Assembly: GCA_050181465.1 (NCBI GenBank)
Contig: JBFXDD010000004.1
Coordinates: 124,001 to 188,000 of the forward strand
Direction: 5' to 3'
From: JACRLW01 sp050181465
GTDB taxonomy: Bacteria; Planctomycetota; UBA1135; UBA2386
Length of the DNA stretch: 64,000 bases
In this document: positions 1-8,667 of the stretch, piece after piece
Numbering within the stretch: the stretch's first letter is position 1
Layout of the letters: each line of letters opens with the position of its first letter
The notes under the pieces: model-generated
What the model was told of the DNA's origin: nothing
Databases searched by the model: none
The model's input: only the letters and a program-made list of their open reading frames with translations
Translations under genes and position numbers: made by a program

Positions 1-380
1 GCCGTGCCGTCGACCATCACCACCAAGAGATCCGCGTCACCGTCGCCGTCCAGGTCGGCGGTCTCGAGCGACACCGGAATCGCTCGGAGCGGATTGCGGA
101 TGGCCGGCGCGAAGTTGATCCCACCGCGAGCCAATCGCACGGACAACGCCCCTTCGAGGCCGACCGAAGCGATGTCCAAGCGGCCGTCGCCGTCGACGTC
201 GACGAACTCCACGGCTGCGCTGAAAGTGTTCCCGGTCTCGATCACCTCACGAGACTCGAAGCCGACGCTGCGGAACGGGGTGAGGTTACCGAGGATCCCG
301 TTGCCATGGTCGGCACAGCCGACCAGCGCGAGGACACCGAGGGACGGAATGGTGAGGGAGCGAAGCGAGGCAAGACGCAT
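1..380 (-). CDS. FG-GAP/VCBS repeat lipoprotein, 5' part only (runs off window)
   Basis: Only the first 126 codons are inside the window; the gene continues beyond base 1. Translation from the ATG at 380 gives a short lipoprotein-type signal peptide ending in LALVGC (lipobox, Cys at about residue 22). Two calcium-loop repeats of the FG-GAP/VCBS kind follow (FVDVDGDGRLDIASVG and ADLDGDGDADLLVV). Proteins of this sort are exported, lipid-anchored, and build beta-propellers; the ligand cannot be told. A 200-base leader separates it from the palindromic repeat array. The family call is firm; the function is unknown. Confidence 0.8.
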   Translation of the reverse strand, partial: MRLASLRSLTIPSLGVLALVGCADHGNGILGNLTPFRSVGFESREVIETGNTFSAAVEFVDVDGDGRLDIASVGLEGALSVRLARGGINFAPAIRNPLRAIPVSLETADLDGDGDADLLVVMVDGT

Positions 381-586
381 GGGGCACGCTCAAGAAAGAC
401 CGGACGAACATCGAAGTCTAGCACGAGAGATACTCCCTGCCGTTTCGCCGGGGCCGCTCGGCAGTACGGCCGACGCGCGAGGTTCGTTTCGAGACCCCGG
501 CCATGCGACCCAGCGTGGCTGGGCGCGGCGCGTGACGATCGGTGCCGGTCGGCACTGATGCGCAGACGACGTCGGTCGCGCACGCT

Positions 587-766
587 AGCCCGGATTACTC
601 GTGAACGTCGTCGCGAGATCGCCGCAGGTCGATGTCCGGCAAGGAGCTGCGTCGGGCGACGACCGAAGCGTAGCGGTAGCTACGCTGCCAGGGAGGAGCC
701 GACGCAGCGACGCCGCCGGGCGCGACTTGCGGCCATCGCAGCAGACGTTCACGAATGATCCGGGTT
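587..766 (+). repeat. 180-bp palindromic repeat, copy 1
   Basis: First of four head-to-tail copies in the array 587-1353. The unit starts AGCCCGGATTACTCGTGAAC and ends with its near reverse complement. The outer arms match over about 45 bases, and the centre is a perfect hairpin (AGCGTAGC, 4-nt loop, GCTACGCT). The whole unit can fold into one long imperfect hairpin. It lies between genes and has no credible ribosome binding site. Confidence 0.9.
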
Positions 767-938
767 AGCCCGGATTACTCGTGAACGTCGTCGCGAGATC
801 GCCGCAGGTCGATGTCCGGCAAGGAGCTGCGTCGGGCGACGACCGAAGCGTAGCGGTAGCTACGCTGCCAGGGAGGAGCCGACGCAGCGACGCCGCCGGG
901 CGCGACTTGCGGCCATCGCAGCAGACGTTCACGAGTGA
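767..938 (+). repeat. 180-bp palindromic repeat, copy 2 (cut by assembly gap)
   Basis: Nearly identical to copy 1 and directly abutting it; the join reads as one shared TTAG. The last 8 bases are lost in the run of Ns that begins at 939. Confidence 0.9.
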
Positions 939-1038
939 NNNNNNNNNNNNNNNNNNNNNNNNNNNNNNNNNNNNNNNNNNNNNNNNNNNNNNNNNNNNNN
1001 NNNNNNNNNNNNNNNNNNNNNNNNNNNNNNNNNNNNNN
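939..1038. other. Assembly gap, 100 Ns
   Basis: Exactly 100 unknown bases sit inside the tandem repeat array. The round length is typical of a scaffold gap of unknown size, so the true number of repeat copies cannot be read here. Confidence 0.98.
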
Positions 1039-1173
1039 ATGTCCGGCAAGGAGCTGCGTCGGGCGACGACCGAAGCGTAGCGGTAGCTACGCTGCCAGGG
1101 AGGAGCCGACGCAGCGACGCCGCCGGGCGCGACTTGCGGCCATCGCAGCAGACGTTCACGAGTGAGCCGGGTT
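1039..1173 (+). repeat. 180-bp palindromic repeat, copy 3 (5' part lost in gap)
   Basis: Starts at the position equivalent to base 46 of the unit (ATGTCCGGCAAGG) and runs to the normal right end. It is collinear with copy 1. Confidence 0.9.
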
Positions 1174-1353
1174 AGCCCGGATTACTCGTGAACGTCGTCG
1201 CGAGATCGCCGCAGGTCGATGTCCGGCAAGGAGCTGCGTCGGTCGACGACCGAAGCGTAGCCGTAGCTACGCTGCCAGGGAGGAGCCGACGCAGCGACGA
1301 CGCCGGGCGCGACTTGCGGCCATCGCAGCAGACGTTCACGAGTGAGCCGGGCT
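1174..1353 (+). repeat. 180-bp palindromic repeat, copy 4
   Basis: Complete 180-base copy that closes the array. It differs from copies 1-3 by a few substitutions, for example GTCGGTCGACGACC instead of GTCGGGCGACGACC. The right end reads CCGGGCTAG, the mirror of the left end CTAGCCCGG. The 98 bases between it and the next gene hold nothing recognisable. Confidence 0.92.
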
Positions 1354-1451
1354 AGGCGGCAGCGGTGCAGTCGACCCGCTGCGCAGTCGTCGTCGCTCGC
1401 GAGGATCGGCCGCTGCGCTCCGGCGGCGATCGTGCCCGGCGCAGTCCGCGC

Positions 1452-2561
1452 TCAGCGTCGAGCGGTCCGAACGACGCGCCGGTTCGCCAACTTCTTGCGC
1501 AGGAACTCGGTCGCAGCGTCAAGGAGATCGGGATCCAACCCGCTCAGCAGTCGCAACTGGTCCGCGACGGGAAGCTGATAGCCGGGATTCGTGGTCCACT
1601 CGTTCGCAGAAATCCAGGTCACGCGTCCGCGCTCTTGTTCCTCGCGGATCGACACCAACACCGGAGCGAGTCGAGGACCGTGCTCGGACAGCAGGAAGCG
1701 TGCGAAGCCGAAGGCAAGAAAGGCCTTGGTCGCGTCGAACTCGCCGGTGGATACGCCCGGCTGCCACATCGCGAACTCCTCGAGGGTGATCCGTTCAGGC
1801 TGACCCTTCGACTTGCGCTTGCCCTTCTTGAATTCGTTCGCCAGCCACAGGCCCCAATCGCTGTGAGTGCCGACCGATACGAAGCCGTCGCGATAGGGGA
1901 AGCAGTAGATGCTCCGGCAGACCATGTCCTCGGCATGCCAGGCCATCCCGAGTGTCAGCCAGGCCGGTAGGTCTCCCACTCGTCCTCGCACCTGCAACTG
2001 CATCGCGCGATGGACCATCTCGTTGTCCGGCTGCCATTCCTCCACGCCCTGTGGATCCTCGATCCAGGCGCCGACCAGGGGCTCCGTGAGAACGAAGCCG
2101 GCGACGTGACGCGCGGCGCTGGCAGCCCAGTCCGCAAGTCGCGGATCGAGCGCAGCGACATGATCGAGCAGCGCACGATAGTGAGCACTGCGAACGCCCA
2201 CGAGCACGGCCGGTACGGCAGCCGCAGTCCATCTCGGCAGTGCGACCTCGCCAATCGCCGAAGTCTGATCGAGCATCCGGACCCGCGAGTCGACCTCGCG
2301 GAGTTCCTTGTGCTCCTGCTTGCGCAGGTGAGCGGCACTCAGGACGAGAAGGGTGTGGCAATCTTCACTGAGCACCATCCGGCCGCCGGTGGCGGCGGTG
2401 AACTGGGACCACGCCGCAACCGATTGCCGAACCGACTCCGGAGCCTCCGCGAGCAACTCCGCGCTCATCGGCTTGCCGCGCCACGTGAGGTGGACTGATT
2501 GCGCACCGGCTTGCGCGGTCATCCATGCACAGACGATCAGCCCCAGGCTCAAGGTCTTCAT
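1452..2561 (-). CDS. Secreted protein, degenerate peptidase-MA/DUF1570-like
   Basis: A 369-residue exported protein. The chosen ATG (2561) begins a clean signal peptide (MKTLSLGLIVCAWM, cut after AQAGAQ) and is preceded by AAAGGATCGGAG; the longer upstream frame looks like non-coding extension. The middle has a PAWLTLGMAW stretch, like the PxWxxEGxA motif of gluzincin peptidase-MA/DUF1570 proteins, but the expected zinc motif HExxH is absent (HRAMQLQ nearby). I infer a related fold that may have lost catalysis. It is divergent from the next gene across 211 bases. Confidence 0.6.
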   Translation of the reverse strand: MKTLSLGLIVCAWMTAQAGAQSVHLTWRGKPMSAELLAEAPESVRQSVAAWSQFTAATGGRMVLSEDCHTLLVLSAAHLRKQEHKELREVDSRVRMLDQTSAIGEVALPRWTAAAVPAVLVGVRSAHYRALLDHVAALDPRLADWAASAARHVAGFVLTEPLVGAWIEDPQGVEEWQPDNEMVHRAMQLQVRGRVGDLPAWLTLGMAWHAEDMVCRSIYCFPYRDGFVSVGTHSDWGLWLANEFKKGKRKSKGQPERITLEEFAMWQPGVSTGEFDATKAFLAFGFARFLLSEHGPRLAPVLVSIREEQERGRVTWISANEWTTNPGYQLPVADQLRLLSGLDPDLLDAATEFLRKKLANRRVVRTARR

Positions 2562-2705
2562 CTTGCTCCGATCCTTTCGAACTGGCCGGGATGGTCCGCG
2601 GCCGAGTCGCGGCGCATGGACGGACGAACCGGGCTCATATTCCCCCCGGCTTCGGCATCTGGGCGTGATTCCCTGCCGACTCCGCGCGCATGCGGCCAGG
2701 CTCGT

Positions 2706-2733
2706 TGCACTCGAGTGGGTAACGCCGAGTGCA
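2706..2733. promoter_or_regulatory. Inverted repeat in divergent intergenic region, possible operator
   Basis: TGCACTCG and its exact reverse complement CGAGTGCA are separated by 12 bases, between the divergent secreted-protein gene and the UGA-containing fusion gene. Placement and symmetry suit a repressor site, but no regulator can be named. Confidence 0.3.
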
Positions 2734-2772
2734 CAGGTCTGCGTTTCGCACGCCGACCCGTAGACTCGCCAC

Positions 2773-4377
2773 ATGCTTCGAATCAGCATCGCGTTCGCTC
2801 TTCTCGCGTCACCCTCGATCCTTCAGGCGCAGGCAGCGGCAGACAAGGTCGATCTGCGAGTGCTGTATGTCGGCTCGGAGAGCTCCCGGCGAGCTGCGGA
2901 CTTCATCGACTTCCTCGGAGCCCACTTCGAAGTCGTGGGGACCGCGAACTACCCGGACTTCAAGTCGAGCGACGCCGATGCGTTCGATGTCGTCGTGCTC
3001 GATGCAGAAATGCATCCGACGGAGAGGTCGATCGGGATCGGTCCTCAGCCCAAACTGCCCGCCGACTACTCGCGTGCGACGATCCTGGTGAGCGGCCCAG
3101 GCGTGATCGTCGCGGACCGGCAACTGCACGCGAAGCTCGATTGGCTTTGAATGTGTCTGACTCGCTCGGCCCACGGGTTGGCGCCGAATCACCCCATCTT
3201 TCGCGGTCCGTACCAGGTCGATCTGCAACATGAGGCGGTCCCTACGCCCGAGGGATACCGTCGCTATCTCGACGGCACGGGCCTTCCCGAGAGCCTCGAC
3301 GTCTGGCACGTCGACACAGCGGACTACACCAGCGACGACAGCCTCCAACCCGGGACCGTCGCCGACGGTTGGGGGTTCTTGGATTCTCCGGACACCGAGA
3401 TCGTCGCTCACGGCATCAACAGCAAGGGGCCGAGCGCCGTCGCACTCGGCCGGCACGGGTCGCTGTTCTTGTGGGGCTTCGCCTGCCCACCGAGCCGGAT
3501 GACTCCGTCCGGTCGGAACGCATTCCTCAATACCGTCTGCTACATGCGCGACTTCGATCACGCGCCGCGCCTGGTGCAGCGCACCGCGCGAGATCGCCGC
3601 TGGTTCCTGCAGCGGCACGTCGGGGATCCGGAGGCGCTGGCACGCGCTCGCGAGGACTCGGAGTTCGTTCGCTACGAGAATCGGGCCTTCGCGATCGACG
3701 AGGACTGCAAGGCACTCGGACTCTCGAATCGGAGTCTCGAACTGCTGGATCGCTGCGTCGCGGATCTCGAGAGCGGTGTCGAAGTCGATCGCGCGGTCCG
3801 CATCCTGCAGCGATACACGGGCCTGCAATTGGCGGACGTCAAAGCGTGGCGACGCTGGCTGACGCACTCGCGGTCGCACCTGTTCTTCAGCGATGTCGGC
3901 GGCTACCGGTTCTTCGGCGGCGACACTCCTGCGATGACGTCACCCGACGGACCCGTCGCGACCGCGGACTCGCCGGTGGTTGCAGCGGCTACCGCCACAC
4001 CCGCTCGGGTGCAGCCGGGCGAAGTGATCAACATCGCCGTCACCCTCACCCATGCCGCGGGTTGGCACACGTACCTGCGGGTGCCGGAGGGCAGCGCCCA
4101 CGAAGCGACGCGGCTCCGACTGGCACTACCCGATGGCTGGTCGACGGTGGGGCGATGGCAGCTGCCGGCTGGGATCGCCGCAACGGACGACCCCAAGGTG
4201 CGCATCGCGACCGACACCGTGACCTTTCGACTTCGGGTGCGTGTCGCCGCCGACCAGACCGCCGGCGACGTCGATCTCGACCTGTCGCTCGGTGTGCTCG
4301 CCTGCGACCATGATCGCTGCCTCCCGCCGGAGGACATCGCCGTCCCGATCAAGATCGAAGTTCTGCGGATGCGATGA
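2773..4377 (+). CDS. Candidate selenoprotein: secreted ThuA-like domain fused to DsbD-alpha-like domain, in-frame UGA at codon 126
   Basis: Two open frames (2773-3150 and 3151-4377) are in the same phase and are separated only by the TGA at 3148-3150. Read through, they give one 534-residue protein: signal peptide 1-19, a ThuA/class-I-amidotransferase-like domain (VVVLDAEMHP; then LDWL, Sec126, MCL; AHGLAPNHPIFRGP), a helical linker, and a C-terminal domain from about 410. That domain matches the DsbD N-terminal (alpha) domain, including the CDHDRCLPPE pair of redox cysteines. The downstream ATG abuts the TGA and has no Shine-Dalgarno. A hairpin lies 23 bases after the TGA at its loop. selA and selD are in this window. 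Known: DsbD-alpha domains carry disulfide chemistry in the periplasm. Inferred: Sec126 with Cys128 is a redox pair. Alternatives are a nonsense mutation or two separate genes. Confidence 0.7.
3166..3187 (+). promoter_or_regulatory. SECIS-like hairpin after the UGA of the ThuA/DsbD-alpha gene
   Basis: TCGGC (3166-3170) pairs with GCCGA (3183-3187). After one bulged C, CCA pairs with TGG, closing a five-base loop CGGGT. The loop begins 23 bases after the UGA and has G at its second position, which fits the spacing (about 16-37 bases) and the loop-G rule for bacterial SECIS elements. Hairpins are common in GC-rich DNA, so alone this is weak evidence. Confidence 0.5.
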
Positions 4378-4390
4378 GAACTCGGTCGAC

Positions 4391-6919
4391 TCACCGCACC
4401 TCGCGACCGAGCAGAGCCGTCGTGTGGAAGCCGATCTCCGCGTCGAGCACGACGCCCTGCACGAACAGCATGCGACCACGCAGCGCGGGGAGCGCCGGTG
4501 CCGTCCATGAGATCCGCCCCACTCCGACGCTCGGTGGAACGAGGACCGGCGGGAGCACGATCGCGTCGGCAAGATCGAGTCGCCAAGCACCGAGTCCCTC
4601 GATTACCGCTGCAGCCGGCAAGCGGCGCGTGCTCAGCGCTGAGTAGCCCACGCGAGGCGCGCCACCGGCACCGGGACGAGCGTGGAACTCCACCGCGAAC
4701 TCTCGTCCTGCTTGGACGAGATAGGGCAGAGCGAGTTGTCGCGCGCGGTTGTAGACAATCTCCATCGCGAGGATCCCCGCGGGATACCGGATGTCATCGA
4801 CGATGAGATCGAGATCGCCATCGCCGTCGACGTCGCCGACCGCAGACACACCATCGGTCGACGCGCCCAGCGTGATCTCGCGCCACGGCGTGAGCCCGCG
4901 GCGACCATCGCCGTAAGCGATCGCGTGAAAACTCGCGGACGCCCACGGCAACTTCGGCAGCGAGTAGAGGACGTCGAGACGCTCGTCGAGGTCGAAATCA
5001 CCGACGAAGAGCTTGCCGCCCAGATTGTTCGCGGTCTCGATCGGAAGCCGCGTGAAGGTCGCCCCGGGCTCCTGGCGCGCGAAGTAGATGCCCGTTCCGA
5101 GCCCCATCCCCTCGCAGATCAGGTCGAATCGACCATCGGCATCCATGTCGGCAACCAGCAAGCGCAGCGCGAGGAAGCCGGCCGGCAACGCAGCGCGGGT
5201 GAACACCCCGGCCGGCTCCTGCAGCAGCAAGGTCACCGGGGCGAGGGTGCCGAGTGCCAAGGCGAGGTCGGGTCGGCCGTTGTCGTCGAAGTCCGCGGTG
5301 ACGATGTCGCTCGCGCCGACGAGTTCGGAAAGCAGCGGATGCGCCCCCAGGTCGATCGGCATGCCGTTCGGTGAGCTGCCGAAGACGCGCGCGTAGTTCG
5401 TCGCAATGCCCACCATCTCGCATGCACCATCGCCGTCGAGATCCAGCACGACGGCACGATCGACCCGATCGAGGTTCGGCATCTGGAAGTTGTGAGCCAA
5501 ACTCAGCGCGCCGCCTTGGCGAAGAAGAACACGGGCCTGATCGTCCGTTCCGAATTGGAGTAGGTCCGGATCACCGTCGGCATCGATGTCCCATTCGATC
5601 GAATGCGGGTAGAGCGTGTCGCTGGACAGGCTCGGATGATGCCGGCGGAACGAACCGCTGCCGTCGTCGGTGAGCACCCAGCCGCCGAGAAACAGGTCTG
5701 ACGAACCATCGCCGTCGGCATCGAGCACTCGCTGCCCCAACGCCGTCGGCACCGCACCGGGCACCGTCGATCCGCTCGCGACGGCAAAGGTGCCGTCGCC
5801 GCGCGCCAGGAGGAGGCCGACGTGCTCGACGAGCAGGTCCTCGCGACCGTCACCGTCGAGATCGCCCGGCGCGAGCAGGCCGATGCCGCCACGCCCGGGC
5901 CATGCAGTCGCGCCGCGCACGAAGCCCGCGATCGGGTCGTAGCGGTAGATCCCCGCATGACTCCCGGTCCCGACCACGGTGCACGCAAGTTCGGATCGGC
6001 CGTCGCCGTCGACATCGACCGCAGCGAACTCGGCGAAGTCGACACCCAGCCGATGAGTTCGAACGAAGCTGCCGCCACCGTCGCCGACGTAGACCCAAGC
6101 GGCATCGTCGTCCACTTCGGACTTGGCGACCACATCGAGCCTGCCGTCGTGATCGAGGTCCGCCAGCAGTCTCGGCGAGTGAGTCTCGGGAATCGAGTTG
6201 CCGATGCCGAAGTTGCCGCTGCCGTCGTTGCGCCACACTTCCGTCCGCTGGAATTGGGGAGCACCGAGGACGCTTCGGATGTCGACCAACAGATCGAGGT
6301 CACCATCGGCGTCGATGTCGCCGGCGAGCAGCGCGATGCCGTACGTGGAAGGCGGCAAGGACGGCAACTTCTGCGATGCGCGATCGATGAGGCCGTCCGC
6401 ACCATCGTACTCCAACCACGCGGACGCCGTGAGCAGCTCGGCGCGACCGTCGCCATCGAAGTCGGCGATGCGGAGCGCCGCCTCGCCCGGATTCGGCAGG
6501 TCGGTTCGCGGCGACAGCAGGAGTTCACCCGCTCCGTCGTTCCACCACAGGTAGGAGCGCTGGTTTCGGCGCGCGAAGACGTCCAGCCAGCCGTCGCCGT
6601 CGAGATCGCCGACGCGATGCAAGACCAGCGAACCGCCGTCGGGCGGCGGCAGCGGCGCAGTCGGCCGCAAACGGAACCGTGCGCCGCCGCGACCGTCGAG
6701 CCGCAGGAACCCGATCCGCCCGGTGGGCTCCCAGCCGATGAAGTCGAGGTGACCATCGCGATCGAGGTCACCCACCGCGGGCATCTGCGCGAAGAAGCTG
6801 TCCGGCGGCAGATGCTCGGCGTGCAACTCGGCGAAGCTCGCCTGTGCGCGGATTGCGGAAGCGAGGAACGCACCGACGGCGCAGGCCGTCGAGGCCAGCC
6901 GCGAACGAGACTCGGTCAT
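4391..6919 (-). CDS. Secreted FG-GAP/VCBS repeat protein
   Basis: 842 residues. The ATG at 6919 has GGAG seven bases upstream and opens a signal peptide ending in SAIRAQA. The body is a chain of about a dozen calcium-loop repeats (for example DLDRDGHLDFIGW, DFDGDGRAELLTA, DVDGDGDLDLIVDD), expected to form one or two beta-propellers. The last 130 residues are a beta-rich tail without repeats (TAPALPALRGRMLFVQG). Such proteins act outside the cytoplasm in adhesion or polymer handling; no catalytic domain is seen. Its stop faces the preceding gene across 13 bases, so the two transcripts converge. Confidence 0.88.
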   Translation of the reverse strand: MTESRSRLASTACAVGAFLASAIRAQASFAELHAEHLPPDSFFAQMPAVGDLDRDGHLDFIGWEPTGRIGFLRLDGRGGARFRLRPTAPLPPPDGGSLVLHRVGDLDGDGWLDVFARRNQRSYLWWNDGAGELLLSPRTDLPNPGEAALRIADFDGDGRAELLTASAWLEYDGADGLIDRASQKLPSLPPSTYGIALLAGDIDADGDLDLLVDIRSVLGAPQFQRTEVWRNDGSGNFGIGNSIPETHSPRLLADLDHDGRLDVVAKSEVDDDAAWVYVGDGGGSFVRTHRLGVDFAEFAAVDVDGDGRSELACTVVGTGSHAGIYRYDPIAGFVRGATAWPGRGGIGLLAPGDLDGDGREDLLVEHVGLLLARGDGTFAVASGSTVPGAVPTALGQRVLDADGDGSSDLFLGGWVLTDDGSGSFRRHHPSLSSDTLYPHSIEWDIDADGDPDLLQFGTDDQARVLLRQGGALSLAHNFQMPNLDRVDRAVVLDLDGDGACEMVGIATNYARVFGSSPNGMPIDLGAHPLLSELVGASDIVTADFDDNGRPDLALALGTLAPVTLLLQEPAGVFTRAALPAGFLALRLLVADMDADGRFDLICEGMGLGTGIYFARQEPGATFTRLPIETANNLGGKLFVGDFDLDERLDVLYSLPKLPWASASFHAIAYGDGRRGLTPWREITLGASTDGVSAVGDVDGDGDLDLIVDDIRYPAGILAMEIVYNRARQLALPYLVQAGREFAVEFHARPGAGGAPRVGYSALSTRRLPAAAVIEGLGAWRLDLADAIVLPPVLVPPSVGVGRISWTAPALPALRGRMLFVQGVVLDAEIGFHTTALLGREVR

Positions 6920-7175
6920 GGGACAACTCCATGGGCCCGCAGGCCACCAACAGTGCCGGGGGGTCAGCGCCGAGAGCGTGACCGCCGTCATGCGGATCGT
7001 TGCGCTGCCGCGGTCTGATCGCGGCGCAGCGGCGGGTGCGAGTCGCGACACTTGACGCGGCTTCGCCCGCCAGGATCGGAACCGATGAGGGGGCGGCGAA
7101 TTTCTCCGGCATCCGCCTCGCCGGCGCCCGTTTCCAATAATCCGCGCGACACCATGCGCGCCGAATCGCCACCGC

Positions 7176-8126
7176 TCAGCGTTGGCGCGTTGCGTCGCCG
7201 GCTCGCTTCGGCGGGGGCAAGAGCGCCAGAACGTCCGCCGCACGCGCCGCATGGTGCATGACCATGTACGTCACCGGCCGCAGCGGGGCGTCGGGGTCGT
7301 CGGGCTCGATGATCTCGTCATGCGTCGAGATCGCGTTGACCTGCCCGATCGCGTTGCCGAACTCGTCCAGAATCGCCGCGCCGCTGCTGCCGGGCGCCCA
7401 TTCGACGCTCACGTCCATCGTGACCCGACGACGATCCGTGCCCTCGACGCGCGCACGCGCGAAGCGGTTGAGAATGCCGGACGTGAATACGCCGCGAGAA
7501 CCACCGGGGTCGCTGAACACGTAGACGCGTTCTCCCGGTTGCACCGTCGTACGCAGCGGCAGAGGCGGCAATGAAGTCGCTCCGGTGCGCAAGATGGCGA
7601 TATCGGTGACAGGGTCGCTGGCGAGCAGTTCCGTGACCGGATAGACACGGCCGGCATCGTCGGCACACACGAGCCAGGACTCCGCCATGGAATCGTCATC
7701 GGGCACGACCACGTGGCGCGAAGTCGCGACGATCCCGTCCGCGCCCACGACCATCCCTCCGCTGAGCTCGAGGTGCCAATCCTCGCAATCCTTGCAGCGG
7801 AAGTAGTGGCCGACCCTCACGTAGGACGCGCGCGCGAGTCGCCAGACCGCCGTCCCGCGCAGTTCCGTCGTCCGCGGCGGCGGGAGGGCGATTGCGAACT
7901 CCCGGCGATCGAGTCCGGCTTCGAACGTTGCCCGGTCGGTCAAACGCTTCTCTGCATGAAGCTTCGCGACCGCCGCGCTCAGTGCGGCGACTTCGGCCGA
8001 CGGTTCGTCGCCGAACGAGTCCTCGTAGATCGGCACGTCATCGATCTGCGCGGACAGCGGTACGCCGAGCGAACCGATCATCAGGGCGAGCAGGATCCTC
8101 GGCGAACTGGCCATCGCCGTCATCAT
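7176..8126 (-). CDS. Secreted trypsin-like serine protease
   Basis: 316 residues with a signal peptide (ILLALMIGSLGVPLSAQ). The chymotrypsin-fold triad is visible: His in ATSRHVV, Asp in VTDIAIL, and Ser in WAPGSSGAAILD. FSDPGGSRGVFTSG matches the strand before the active site in HtrA/trypsin-2-like enzymes. No PDZ domain follows. A CxxC (RCKDCEDW) precedes the His and may bind metal or form a disulfide. The gene starts five bases after the upstream gene ends, so it is last in the minus-strand operon. Substrate unknown. Confidence 0.85.
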   Translation of the reverse strand: MMTAMASSPRILLALMIGSLGVPLSAQIDDVPIYEDSFGDEPSAEVAALSAAVAKLHAEKRLTDRATFEAGLDRREFAIALPPPRTTELRGTAVWRLARASYVRVGHYFRCKDCEDWHLELSGGMVVGADGIVATSRHVVVPDDDSMAESWLVCADDAGRVYPVTELLASDPVTDIAILRTGATSLPPLPLRTTVQPGERVYVFSDPGGSRGVFTSGILNRFARARVEGTDRRRVTMDVSVEWAPGSSGAAILDEFGNAIGQVNAISTHDEIIEPDDPDAPLRPVTYMVMHHAARAADVLALLPPPKRAGDATRQR

Positions 8127-8130
8127 ACTC

Positions 8131-8667
8131 TCACTCGGCGAGGTACGACCGCGCCCGCAGGACATAGTGACCCGCTCGCCAGCGCATCGATGCGCGCTCC
8201 TCCTCGGTGACCTCGCGACGGATGCGCCCAGGCACACCGAGCACGACCGAACCTTCGGGCACGACCATGTTCTCGGCGACCACGGCACCGGCGCCGATGA
8301 TGCTATACGGACCGATCTTCGCGCCACCGAGGACGGTCGCGTTCATTCCGATCAGGGCATAGTCACCGATCTCGACCCCGTGCAGCACGACGCCGTGCCC
8401 GATGGTCACGCCGCGACCGACCCGAAGCGGTGCATCGACATCCACGTGAACGCACGTGTTGTCTTGGACGTTCGACTCGTCCCCGATCTGGATCCAGGAA
8501 TCGTCACCGCGGATCGTGACACCGAACCAGACCGAGACGTCACGCCCCAATCGAACATCACCCATCACCGCGGCGTTGTCGGCGACCATCGCCGAACCGA
8601 CGCGACGCAGTCGGCCGACCATGTCGGGATGCACGCGAAACTCTCGTTCGTCTTGTCGTTCCGTCAT
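8131..8667 (-). CDS. Gamma-carbonic anhydrase-like hexapeptide-repeat protein
   Basis: 178 residues of left-handed beta-helix repeats, the usual length for the YrdA/PaaY/gamma-class carbonic anhydrase family. The three metal-ligand histidines expected for the gamma class are present (CVHVD, then GHGVVLHG), as is the conserved WFGVTIRGD. The family forms trimers with zinc between subunits; activity varies, so carbonic anhydrase activity is only likely. Its ATG overlaps the stop of the CPBP gene by four bases (ATGA), showing translational coupling. Confidence 0.87.
   Translation of the reverse strand: MTERQDEREFRVHPDMVGRLRRVGSAMVADNAAVMGDVRLGRDVSVWFGVTIRGDDSWIQIGDESNVQDNTCVHVDVDAPLRVGRGVTIGHGVVLHGVEIGDYALIGMNATVLGGAKIGPYSIIGAGAVVAENMVVPEGSVVLGVPGRIRREVTEEERASMRWRAGHYVLRARSYLAE

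Noticed and set aside
3151..4377. Separate gene starting at the ATG directly after the TGA
   Set aside because: There is no Shine-Dalgarno, the N-terminal domain would be split in the middle of its fold, and both parts share the same phase. Kept only as the alternative to the selenoprotein reading.
4391..6919. Regularly spaced similar DNA stretches that could look like a repeat array or CRISPR
   Set aside because: They encode the Asp/Gly calcium loops of FG-GAP repeats; there are no identical repeats with unique spacers.
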